Positions 22,382 to 30,079 of a stretch of DNA of 36,314 nt are shown here, piece by piece. A program made the position numbers and the translations under genes. The notes below the pieces were generated by a model. The model was not told the DNA's origin. It saw only the letters and a program-made list of their open reading frames with translations, and did no database searches. The number at the start of each line of letters is the position of its first letter. The stretch's first letter is position 1. The DNA comes from Betaproteobacteria bacterium (GTDB lineage: Bacteria > Pseudomonadota > Gammaproteobacteria > Burkholderiales > CAIKXV01). The DNA is taken from assembly GCA_021298815.1 (NCBI GenBank), contig JAJTHE010000111.1:1-36314 (forward strand). The letters run 5' to 3'.

Positions 22382-23368
22382 TCAGTCGAACCTGATCTTC
22401 AGCTTCGGCAGCAGTTTCTCCCAGCGCGCCACGCCTTCCCGCATCTTCGCCTCGAACGCTTCCGGCGTGCTCGGCGACGGATCGAAGCCGGCGCCCTCGA
22501 GGGTCTTGCGGGTGGCTGGATTGGCGAGGATGGCGGCGACCTCGGCGTTGAGCTTCTTCGCCATGTCGCGCGGCAGTTTCGGCGGACCCGCCATGCCGAT
22601 CCACTGCGCCAGGTCGACGCCCTTCACGCCGGCCTCGTCCAGCGTCGGGATGTCCGGCAATGCGCTGGAACGCGTCGGCGACACCACCGCCAGGATGCGC
22701 ACCTTGCCGGCGCGGTGGTGCGGGATCACCGGCGAGGAGCCGAGCACCACGATCGGGATCTGGCCGCCGACCAGGTCGACGATCGCCGCGCCACCGCCCT
22801 TGTACGGGACGTGGGTCATGTCGATGCCGGTGGCGAGCTTGATCATCTCGCCCGCCAGGTGCTGCGGATGGCCGTGCCCGGAAGAGCCGAAGGACAGCTT
22901 GCCGGGCACGGTACGCGCATGGGCGACCAGTTCCTTCAGGCTGGTGGCCGGTACCGCGCTGTGCACGGCCAGCACCAGCGGCTGGGTGATCAGCAGACTG
23001 ATGCCGGTGAAGCTGCGTGGATCCCAGGGCAGGTTGCGGTAGGTGAACGGCAGCAGCGTCGACGAATCGCTGGCCGTGCCCAGGGTGTAGCCATCCGGGG
23101 CCGCGCGTGCCAGCAGTTCGTAGCCGATGCTGCCGCCGGCGCCGGACCGGTTGTCCGCGATGAACTGCTGGCCCCAGGTGGCGCTGAGGCGCTCGGCGAC
23201 CACGCGCGACACCAGGTCTGCCGCGCCGCCCGGGGCGAACGGCACGATCAGCCGGACGGGCCGGGCCGGCCAGGCCTGCGCCGCCGCTTCGGGCGGCGCG
23301 AACAGGCCCGGGAGCAGGCCCACGTACAAGGCCCCGAGCACGGGCAGGAATAAGCGGGATGCGCGCAT
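22382..23368 (-). CDS. Tripartite tricarboxylate transporter (Bug/TctC family) substrate-binding protein
   Basis: A 328-residue periplasmic binding protein. The signal peptide is MRASRLFLPVLGALYVGLLP followed by an Ala-rich cleavage region (EAAAQAWP). The mature protein starts with the family phrase WPARPVRLIVPFAPGGAADL and contains FIADNRSGAGGSIGYELLA, YTLGTASDSS, FGSSGHGHPQHLAGE and THVPYKGGGAAIVDLVGGQI. Bug proteins bind small carboxylates or related metabolites and are greatly expanded in Bordetella-like betaproteobacteria, mostly as orphans without TctAB, as here. It diverges from the sulfatase gene across 81 bp, so it may capture a substrate of that pair. Ligand unknown. Confidence 0.95.
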   Translation of the reverse strand: MRASRLFLPVLGALYVGLLPGLFAPPEAAAQAWPARPVRLIVPFAPGGAADLVSRVVAERLSATWGQQFIADNRSGAGGSIGYELLARAAPDGYTLGTASDSSTLLPFTYRNLPWDPRSFTGISLLITQPLVLAVHSAVPATSLKELVAHARTVPGKLSFGSSGHGHPQHLAGEMIKLATGIDMTHVPYKGGGAAIVDLVGGQIPIVVLGSSPVIPHHRAGKVRILAVVSPTRSSALPDIPTLDEAGVKGVDLAQWIGMAGPPKLPRDMAKKLNAEVAAILANPATRKTLEGAGFDPSPSTPEAFEAKMREGVARWEKLLPKLKIRFD

Positions 23369-23449
23369 CAGGATGACTCCGGTCGTGCGATGTCGAATCA
23401 GGCATCGTGAAGTATCCTGCCCGTTGCCGCAACCCGGAGGACACGAAGA

Positions 23450-24844
23450 ATGGCTGCTTCAGAGAAGGCGAGTACCGGTGCCCGACCGGCGACGCCGAAC
23501 GTGCTGCTGATCCTGGCAGACAACCTCGGCTGGGGCGAACTCGGCTGCTATGGCGGCGGCGTGCTGCGCGGGGCGCCGACACCGCGCATCGACGCGCTTG
23601 CCGCACAGGGCCTGCGCCTGACCAACTTCAATGTCGAGAGCGACTGCGTGCCCACCCGCTCGGCGCTGATGACCGGGCGCCATCCGATCCGCACCGGTGC
23701 GCTGCAGTCGGTGCCGGCGGGGCTGCCGCAGGGGCTGATTCCGTGGGAAGTGACGCTGGGCCAGCAGTTCGGCCGCCAGGGCTACGCTACCGCCTGCTTC
23801 GGCAAGTGGCACCTAGGCGACCGTGCCGGGCGCCATCCGCACGACCGCGGCTTCGACGAGTGGTACGGCATCCCGCGCACCACCAACGAGAGCCTGTTCA
23901 CCAGCACGCCGGGTTTCGATCCGTCGGTGGTACCGATGCCCTACGTGATGTCGGGCCGCGCCGGCGAGGCCGCCCGCGAGCTTCATGTGTACGACCTCGG
24001 CGCCCGGCGACGGATCGACAGTGAGCTGGCCGACCATGCGATCGACTTCATGTCGCGGCAGGTGGCGGCGGGCAGGCCGTTCTTCGCCTACGTGCCGCTG
24101 ACGCACCTGCACTATCCGACGCTGCCGCATCCCGACTTCACCGGCCGTACCGGCGCCGGCGACTTCGCCGATTCGATGGTCGAGATGGATTGCCGCACCG
24201 GGCAGATGCTCGATGCGATCGACCGGCTGGGCATCGCGGACGACACGCTGGTCATCTTCGCCAGCGACAACGGGCCGGAGTTCCGCCGGCCCTGGCGCGG
24301 CACCGCCGGTCCGTGGACCGGTACCTACCACACGTCGATGGAGGGTTCGCTGCGGGTGCCGTTCATCGCGCGCTGGCCGGGGCAGGTGCCGCCCGGCGCG
24401 GTCAGCGATGCCATCGTGCATGTGACCGACCTGTTCCCGACGCTGTCGCGTGTCGCCGGTGCGTCGGTGCCGGAGGATCGGCCGATCGACGGCATCGACC
24501 AGCTGGACTTCCTGCGGGATCCCGCCGCCGGTTCGAAGCGCGAAGGCTTCGTCTACTACATCAAGGACGAGATGCGTGCGGCGAAGTGGCGCGAGTGGAA
24601 GATGCATTTCGTCTGGGAGCCGGAACCCAACAGCGGCACCAACCACCTGGAAGCACCCTACCTGTTCAACCTGGTGCGCGATCCGAAGGAGGAGACCGAC
24701 CTCAACAGCACCGGCGATGGCTGGGCGCGCGGGCCGATCCGCCGGATGGTGGTCGCGTTCCAGCAGGGCCTGAAGGCGAACCCGCCGATCCCGCCGGGGG
24801 CGCCGGACGACTACCGGCCCGCGCCGAAGAAGGACCTGCCATGA
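23450..24844 (+). CDS. Sulfatase (arylsulfatase-type, formylglycine-dependent), cytoplasmic
   Basis: A 464-residue alkaline-phosphatase-fold sulfatase. The metal site begins with NVLLILADNLGWGELG; the formylglycine precursor is C66 in DCVPTRSALMTGRHP, an intact C-x-P-x-R motif; later motifs are GKWHLGDRAG, VIFASDNGPE and HTSMEGSLRVPFIARWPG. Cysteine, not serine, means a formylglycine-generating enzyme is needed. There is no signal peptide, so it acts in the cytoplasm on an imported sulfate ester, or on a phosphonate or other ester. CGGAGG lies 9 nt before the ATG. Its stop overlaps the next gene's start (ATGA), so the two products are probably used together. Confidence 0.93.
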   Translation: MAASEKASTGARPATPNVLLILADNLGWGELGCYGGGVLRGAPTPRIDALAAQGLRLTNFNVESDCVPTRSALMTGRHPIRTGALQSVPAGLPQGLIPWEVTLGQQFGRQGYATACFGKWHLGDRAGRHPHDRGFDEWYGIPRTTNESLFTSTPGFDPSVVPMPYVMSGRAGEAARELHVYDLGARRRIDSELADHAIDFMSRQVAAGRPFFAYVPLTHLHYPTLPHPDFTGRTGAGDFADSMVEMDCRTGQMLDAIDRLGIADDTLVIFASDNGPEFRRPWRGTAGPWTGTYHTSMEGSLRVPFIARWPGQVPPGAVSDAIVHVTDLFPTLSRVAGASVPEDRPIDGIDQLDFLRDPAAGSKREGFVYYIKDEMRAAKWREWKMHFVWEPEPNSGTNHLEAPYLFNLVRDPKEETDLNSTGDGWARGPIRRMVVAFQQGLKANPPIPPGAPDDYRPAPKKDLP

Positions 24845-25629
24845 ATGCCCCGGTGAAACCGCTCGCACTGCCGCATCGCAGCCGCAAGCCGCGCACCCGC
24901 GGCCTGACCTCGATGATCGACTTCGGTCCGGACACCTTCGGCTGGACCGGCGCGGTCGGCGGCATCGAACCGCTGCTGCAGGCCTGCGGCGACTACATCG
25001 ACTTCGCGAAGATCTATGCGATGAACGCACTGCTGCTGCCGCGCGACGTGGTGAAGGCCGCGGCGCGCTGCTACCGCGACCATGATGTCGTGCCGTTCGC
25101 CGGCGGCATCCTGTTCGAGTACGCCTGGCAGCGCAACGAACTCGACGGCCTCGAGGCACTGCTCGCCGACCTCGAGATCGGCGGGCTGGAGATCTCCGAG
25201 AACTACGTGCAGCTCACGCCCGACGAGCGCGCACGCCTGATCGAACGCTTCCAGAAGCGCGGCATCTACATCAAGTACGAATTCGGCCGCAAGTCGCCGA
25301 CCGAGCCGCTGTCGCTGGACGAACTCGGCGGCGTGGTGGATGCGGTCGGGCGGCAGGGCATCGAGCATGTGATCGTCGAGCAGTCCGACTTCGACATGCT
25401 GGTCGCGGCACGCGCCGACGCGATCGACCGCCTGACGGAACAGCCCTGGTTCGACCGCCTGCTGATCGAGGCCGACCCGTACCGCTTCCCGAAGCAGTGC
25501 GCGGAACTGGTGCAGACCTTCGGCCCCGAGGTGAACCTCGCCAACATCACGCCCGGGCAGGTGCTGCGGCTGGAAGGCTTCCGCCTCGGCATCGGCCGCG
25601 CGGTGGACTACACGATCATCGCGCGCTGA
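24841..25629 (+). CDS. ComA/phosphosulfolactate synthase-family TIM-barrel protein with divergent active site
   Basis: A 262-residue protein of the phosphosulfolactate synthase (ComA) family. True members add sulfite to phosphoenolpyruvate. Family landmarks include RGLTSMIDFGPDTFGW, CGDYIDFAKIY, GGILFEYAWQRNELDG, IGGLEISENYVQLTPDERA and EVNLANITPGQVLRLEGFR. Against archaeal ComA as I remember it, several pocket positions differ: D-K-G-L is DFGP, F-G-W-G-T-S is IYAMNA, GGT is GGI, ISDGS is ISENY and EGRESG is EQSDFD. The fold call is firm, but the original reaction is doubtful. Overlap with the sulfatase gene suggests a joint role, perhaps with an organosulfur compound. Confidence 0.82.
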   Translation: MNAPVKPLALPHRSRKPRTRGLTSMIDFGPDTFGWTGAVGGIEPLLQACGDYIDFAKIYAMNALLLPRDVVKAAARCYRDHDVVPFAGGILFEYAWQRNELDGLEALLADLEIGGLEISENYVQLTPDERARLIERFQKRGIYIKYEFGRKSPTEPLSLDELGGVVDAVGRQGIEHVIVEQSDFDMLVAARADAIDRLTEQPWFDRLLIEADPYRFPKQCAELVQTFGPEVNLANITPGQVLRLEGFRLGIGRAVDYTIIAR

Positions 25630-25653
25630 AATTCGTCTCTGACCCGGATTTCA
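25627..25653. terminator. Hairpin carrying both stop codons of a convergent gene pair; possible two-way terminator
   Basis: TGAAATTCG (25627-25635) pairs with CGGATTTCA (25645-25653), nine pairs with one G-T wobble and a 9-nt loop TCTCTGACC. The left arm begins with the ComA-like gene's TGA and the right arm ends with the hydrolase's TCA (TGA on its strand). AT-rich arms give short T-runs on both strands. The loop word TCTGACC also occurs in the 18351 repeat. Confidence 0.55.
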
Positions 25654-26517
25654 GTCCAGGAAGGATTCGACGAGGCGGGCGACGGCGGCGGGCTGGTCGT
25701 GGTGCAGCATGTGGCCGCAGTCGGCGATGGTCTCCAGGCGCAGGCTGGGCACGGCGGCGCAGCGCTGGGCGAACTGCTCGGGCGTCTCGGTGCGGAAGCC
25801 CTGGGCGCCGGGCGTGTCGCCCATCACCCACAGCACCGGGCAGGTGATGCGCTGCCAGCAGGCGAAGACTTCGTCGAGCCGGGTCTGCTGGGCGTGCAGC
25901 TGCTTGTGCCGGGGGTCCGCGCGCAGCACGACGCCGCCGCCGGCCGCCGGGCGCGCCCAGTGCGGGGCGAGGAAGGCGGCCTGTTCCGTCGTGAGCCGGG
26001 GATTGTTCTTGCGCAGCCGGCGCGCGACGTCGTCGAGCGACGGGTAGGGCCGGAAGCTCGCCGGCTTGCGCTGCTGGTCGAGCCAGCGCACGAAATGCGC
26101 TGGTGCGCGCTGCGCGTCGTAGCGGTGGCCGCCGAAGCCTTCGAGGGAGACGATGCGCGACAGGCGCTCCGGACGCAGGCCGGTGTAGGCCATCAGCACG
26201 TTGCCGCCCATCGAGTGGCCGACCACGCGCGCCGGTTCATCCGGCGACAGGCGGTCGAGCAGCGCGTCGAGGTCGGCGAAGTAATCCGGGAACTCGTAGC
26301 CGTGCGAGGCCCGGGACGACAGGCCGAAGCCGCGCCAGTCCGGCGCGACCACATGCCATTCGCGCTGCAGCTCCTCGACCATGAACGCGAACGAGGCAGA
26401 GACATCCATCCACCCGTGCAGCAGGAACAGCTTCGGCGCACCGTCGCGGCCCCATTCCCGCAGGTGCAGGTCGAGGCCGTTCACCGACAGCCAGCGCGAC
26501 CGGTCCGGCCCCTTCAT
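25651..26517 (-). CDS. Alpha/beta hydrolase
   Basis: A 288-residue alpha/beta-fold hydrolase. The oxyanion-hole phrase is LFLLHGWMDVSASF, the nucleophile elbow is VGHSMGGNVLMAY (serine near residue 102), and the catalytic histidine is in IADCGHMLHHDQP near the C-terminus. The acid residue is probably in VMGDTPGAQGF. Such proteins can be esterases, lactonases, or C-C bond hydrolases; nothing here fixes the substrate. It lies 45 bp downstream of the DksA-like gene and may share its transcript. It converges on the ComA-like gene through the hairpin at 25627-25653. Confidence 0.93.
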   Translation of the reverse strand: MKGPDRSRWLSVNGLDLHLREWGRDGAPKLFLLHGWMDVSASFAFMVEELQREWHVVAPDWRGFGLSSRASHGYEFPDYFADLDALLDRLSPDEPARVVGHSMGGNVLMAYTGLRPERLSRIVSLEGFGGHRYDAQRAPAHFVRWLDQQRKPASFRPYPSLDDVARRLRKNNPRLTTEQAAFLAPHWARPAAGGGVVLRADPRHKQLHAQQTRLDEVFACWQRITCPVLWVMGDTPGAQGFRTETPEQFAQRCAAVPSLRLETIADCGHMLHHDQPAAVARLVESFLD

Positions 26518-26562
26518 GCCGGCCGGCCGCCGTGCCGCGTCGCGCCGCCGCCGGGCCGGCTT

Positions 26563-26958
26563 TCAGACCGGCGCGCTGCGTCCCTGGGCATAGGTCTTCT
26601 CGCGCTGGCTCTGGCAGGCGATGCAGCGGGTGGCGGCCGGGTAGGCGAACAGGCGCGCGAACGGGATGTCGACGCCGCAGTCGACGCAATCGCCGTAGTC
26701 CCCTTCCTCCATGCGCTTGCGCGCACCTTCGACCGCCTTCAGTTCCACCAGCTCGCGCTCGATCATCGCGGCGTTGATGTCGACCATCTGGTCGGCGACC
26801 GACTCGTCGCCGGAATCGTTCACTTCACCGGCGAGGTCGGCATAGCGCTCGGAGCTGGTCGCCTTGAGGTCTTCGCGGATGTCGCGGGCGAGTTCGGCAT
26901 GCCGCTTTTCGAGCGCGATGCGCAACTGGTCCATCTGCTTGTCGGTGAGTTCTGACAC
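26563..26958 (-). CDS. DksA/TraR-family C4 zinc-finger protein
   Basis: A 131-residue DksA-like protein. Residues 1-85 form the helical hairpin (LRIALEKRHAELARDIREDL, then AAMIERELVELKAVEGARKR) with the acidic tip NDSGDESVADQ. The zinc site is four cysteines at 91, 94, 112 and 115 (CVDCGVDIP, RCIACQ). DksA proteins bind RNA polymerase through its secondary channel and modulate initiation with ppGpp; shorter paralogues like this one are often accessory. It uses a GTG start with GGAG 9 nt upstream; no suitable ATG exists in frame. The upstream gap to the Hsp70-like gene (26959-27178) is 220 bp and divergent. Confidence 0.92.
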   Translation of the reverse strand: MSELTDKQMDQLRIALEKRHAELARDIREDLKATSSERYADLAGEVNDSGDESVADQMVDINAAMIERELVELKAVEGARKRMEEGDYGDCVDCGVDIPFARLFAYPAATRCIACQSQREKTYAQGRSAPV

Positions 26959-27178
26959 GTAGCTCTGCTCCGTCGTTGCCTGATTGCAGGAATGGGGAAA
27001 CTCGTGACTTTAGCGCAATACCGTGTCGATCCGTCGACTGTCTGCCGCGACGGCATCGAGGCCGGCCCGCCGTCACGGGCAGCGATGGCGTTCGTCGGCC
27101 GCTGCAGCGGCATGCGCGGGGCTGCTAGACTCATGCCGTCTGCGCTGCGTGGCGCCTGTTTCGAGTGGAGTGGTCCGG

Positions 27179-28477
27179 GTGTCAACTGCAGGGTGTGCGA
27201 TCGATTTCGGTACTTCCAATTCTTCCGCCGCCCTGCTGGGTGGCACCGCGGGCGGGGATCGGCGGCCGGAGGCCTTCCGCCTCGTCGCGCTGGAAGACAC
27301 GCACACGGCGATCCCGACCGCGGTGTTCTTCAGCGCCGAGGATGGCTCGCGCGCCTTCGGGCGTGCGGCCGTGCAGGCGCATGTCGAGGGCCATGAAGGC
27401 CGGCTGATGCGCTCGATCAAGAGCATCCTCGGCTCGGACCTGATCGAGCGCAGCACCGAGATCGGCCCCGGCTTCATGGTGAAGTACCTCGACGTGGTGG
27501 TCGCCTTCCTGCGCCACCTGCGCCAGCGCGCCGCGCAGTCGGCCGGCGCGCCGGTCGAGCGTGCGGTGATCGGCCGGCCGGTGTTCTTCGTCGACGACGA
27601 CCCGGTTCGCGATGCCCAGGCCGAGCGCACCCTGGAGGCCGCCGCGCGCAGCGCCGGCTTCAGCGAAGTCGCCTTCCAGTTCGAGCCGATCGCGGCCGCG
27701 CTCGACTTCGAACGCACGGTCGAGCGCGAGACGCTGGTACTGGTGGCGGACATCGGCGGCGGCACCTCGGATTTCTCGGTGGTGCGGGTCGGCCCGAAGC
27801 AGCGCGCCAAGGTGGATCGCAGCGGCGACGTGCTGGCCAGCCACGGCGTGCACGTGGCCGGCACCGACTTCGACCGCGAGGTGAACCTGGCGGCGATCAT
27901 GCCGTTGCTCGGCCTCGGTTCGGAGGGTCGCAGCGAATCGGGCGCATCGGTGCGCGTGCCCAACGCCATCTACCATGCGCTGTCGACCTGGCACCTGATC
28001 AATACGGTGTACCTCCCCAACCGCCTGATCGAGCTGCGCCAGATGGCGAGCCTCTATGTCGACCAGCAGATGCACCGGCGCCTGATGACGGCGCTCGAGC
28101 ATCGGCTCGGCCACGCACTGGCGGCGATGGCCGAGGCGGCCAAGATCGACGTGTCGCTGTATGGCGCGGCCGCGTTCGACCTGTCGATGGTCGAGGCCGG
28201 GCTCGCCGGGCGCTTCGATGCGCCGCGCCAGCAGGCGGCGCTGGCCGCCGCGATCGAGCGCATCGCCGCCGCCGCGCGGCAGGCGATCGCGCAGGCCGGC
28301 CTTTCGCCGTCGAAGATCGATGCCCTCTACTTCACCGGCGGTTCGACGGCGCTGGCCTCGCTGTCGGGCGCGATCGCCGCAGTGGTGCCGGATGCCGAGC
28401 AGGTCGAGGGCGACCGCTTCACCAGCGTCGCCAGCGGCCTTGCGCTGGACGCAGCCAGGCGCTTCGGGCCGGGCTGA
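27179..28477 (+). CDS. Hsp70-family (YegD-like) actin-fold ATPase
   Basis: A 432-residue Hsp70-like ATPase without a substrate-binding domain, close in length to Escherichia coli YegD. The phosphate-1 loop is AIDFGTSNSSAALL, phosphate-2 is VADIGGGTSDFSVV, and the adenosine loop is YFTGGSTALASL. The region VIGRPVFFVDDD and FEPIAAALDFE is typical of YegD-type proteins. Its role is unknown; a chaperone or regulatory ATPase is likely. I choose the GTG at 27179 because GGAG lies 8 nt upstream and the protein then begins just before the first motif; the frame is open further upstream without a recognisable extension. It converges on the efflux operon. Confidence 0.9.
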   Translation: MSTAGCAIDFGTSNSSAALLGGTAGGDRRPEAFRLVALEDTHTAIPTAVFFSAEDGSRAFGRAAVQAHVEGHEGRLMRSIKSILGSDLIERSTEIGPGFMVKYLDVVVAFLRHLRQRAAQSAGAPVERAVIGRPVFFVDDDPVRDAQAERTLEAAARSAGFSEVAFQFEPIAAALDFERTVERETLVLVADIGGGTSDFSVVRVGPKQRAKVDRSGDVLASHGVHVAGTDFDREVNLAAIMPLLGLGSEGRSESGASVRVPNAIYHALSTWHLINTVYLPNRLIELRQMASLYVDQQMHRRLMTALEHRLGHALAAMAEAAKIDVSLYGAAAFDLSMVEAGLAGRFDAPRQQAALAAAIERIAAAARQAIAQAGLSPSKIDALYFTGGSTALASLSGAIAAVVPDAEQVEGDRFTSVASGLALDAARRFGPG

Positions 28478-28502
28478 TCGGCGCGCGTCGAGCGTCGAGC
28501 GC

Positions 28503-28549
28503 CAAGGGTCGAGCAGGCTGCACGCTGCCTGCGGACCCGCGGGCCCTTG
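28503..28549. terminator. Candidate bidirectional terminator hairpin between the YegD-like gene and the efflux operon
   Basis: GGGTC-GA-GCAGGC (28506-28518) can pair with GCCTGC-G-GACCC (28527-28538), leaving an 8-nt loop. Alternative outer pairing is CAAGGG with CCCTTG (28544-28549). No long T-run follows. The position between two convergent gene ends fits shared termination. Confidence 0.45.
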
Positions 28550-28558
28550 CCAAGCGCG

Positions 28559-30079
28559 CTACTGCGCGGCCGCGATATCCGTCGCCGACCAGCCACCGCC
28601 CAGCGCACGCACCAGCACGACCGAGGCATCGAACTGCCGGCCGAGCGCCGACAGCGCGGCCTGCTCGGCCGACAGCAGCGAGGTCTGCGCGATCACCACG
28701 TTGTTGAACCCGACCAGCCCCACCTTGTACTGATTGAGCGTGATCTGCAGCGTCTGTCGCGCGAGTTCGACCGCGCGCCCCTGCGCCGCGGCCTCGTCGG
28801 CCAGCACGCGCAGCGCGACCAGGTTGTCCTCGACCTCCACCAGCGCGGTGAGCACCGTCTGCCGGTACTGCGCGACGCGCTGGTCGTATATCGCCGCGTT
28901 CTGCTCGATCACCGCGCTGCGCCGTCCGGCATCGAACAGGGTAAGTGCGAACGAGGGGCCGAGCGACCAGTAGCGCGCCGGGGCGGTGATCCAGTTCGAC
29001 AGGTCGGTCGACCGGAACCCGGCCGCGCCCGACAGGGTGAGCGACGGGAACCAGGCGGCCGTGGCGACGCCCACCAGTGCATTGGCCGCCGCCACCCGCC
29101 GTTCGGCGGCGGCGATGTCCGGCCGCCGCTCGAGCAGCGTGGAGGGCAGCGCCAGCGGTATCGCGGCGGGCAGCGGCGGCAGCGGGGCAGGCACCATCTC
29201 GAGCGCGGCCGGCGGACGACCGATCAGCAGCGCGATCGCATGCTGCAGCTGCTCGCGCGGTATCTGGGTGTCGATCAGCTGTGCCTGCACCGATGCGAGC
29301 TGGCTCTGCGCCTGGATCACGTCCGAGCGCGGCACCACGCCGACCGCGTAGCGGTTCTCGGCGATCAGCAGCGCGCGCCGGTTGGCCTCCACCGTGTCGG
29401 CCAGCAACTGGGCGCGCCGCTCGGCCACGCGCATCTGGAAGTAGGCCTGGGCGAGCGCCGCGCGCGCGGACAGCCGTGCCGCCGCGAGGTCGGCCGCGCT
29501 CGCCAGCGCGTTCGCCTCGTTCGCTTCCAGCGTGCGCGCGATGCGGCCCCACAGGTCGACCTCCCAGCTCGCGCCGATGCCGGCATCCTGGCTGGTCACG
29601 CGGCCGGCGCTGGTGGTGGTGCCGGTGCGCGCGCTGGTGGTCGCCGGCGACTGGCTACGCGTGGCCTGCAGGGTTCCCGACAGCGTCGGGAACAGTCCGG
29701 CACGCGCCTGGGTGATCAGCGCCAGCGCCTGCCGGTACTGCGCCTCGGCGGCGCGTATGTTCTGGTTCGAAGGCTCGATCGCGGCGACCAGCCCGTCGAG
29801 CTGCGCATCGCCGAACAGCGTCCACCAGGCATCGCTGCGCGACAGGTCCTGCGGCGTTGCCGGCTTCCAGAGCGCGGCCTGCTTCCAGTCGGCCGACAGC
29901 GGTGCTTCCGGCCGCCGATAGTCGGGGCCGACCGTGACGCAACCGCCGAGCAGCAGGAAAAACAGCAGGCCGGCCAGCTTCGCGGGCGTTGCGGTGCACC
30001 GGCGACCGGTGGTGCCTGCCTCGGCCGCGGAGCAACGCGCGGACGATCGAACAGCCGATCGAACAGCCGGACTCATCAT
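28559..30079 (-). CDS. RND efflux outer membrane factor lipoprotein (OprM/NodT family)
   Basis: A 506-residue outer-membrane channel of the NodT/OprM family. The lipobox is LLLGGC, followed by the family start [18 protein letters not shown]. Two repeated helical-barrel segments are visible ([20 protein letters not shown] and the [20 protein letters not shown] region; then [18 protein letters not shown] and [20 protein letters not shown]). The n-region before the hydrophobic core is long (about 33 residues, basic), so the true start might be internal, but no internal ATG exists. The ATG at 30079 overlaps the mdtC stop (ATGA) and GGGGAGG precedes it. It is the last gene of the efflux operon. 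Confidence 0.93.
   Translation of the reverse strand: MMSPAVRSAVRSSARCSAAEAGTTGRRCTATPAKLAGLLFFLLLGGCVTVGPDYRRPEAPLSADWKQAALWKPATPQDLSRSDAWWTLFGDAQLDGLVAAIEPSNQNIRAAEAQYRQALALITQARAGLFPTLSGTLQATRSQSPATTSARTGTTTSAGRVTSQDAGIGASWEVDLWGRIARTLEANEANALASAADLAAARLSARAALAQAYFQMRVAERRAQLLADTVEANRRALLIAENRYAVGVVPRSDVIQAQSQLASVQAQLIDTQIPREQLQHAIALLIGRPPAALEMVPAPLPPLPAAIPLALPSTLLERRPDIAAAERRVAAANALVGVATAAWFPSLTLSGAAGFRSTDLSNWITAPARYWSLGPSFALTLFDAGRRSAVIEQNAAIYDQRVAQYRQTVLTALVEVEDNLVALRVLADEAAAQGRAVELARQTLQITLNQYKVGLVGFNNVVIAQTSLLSAEQAALSALGRQFDASVVLVRALGGGWSATDIAAAQ

Noticed and set aside
27000..28477. An earlier start for the YegD-like gene
   Set aside because: The frame is open upstream but the extra residues match nothing in the family, and GGAG is well placed for the GTG at 27179.
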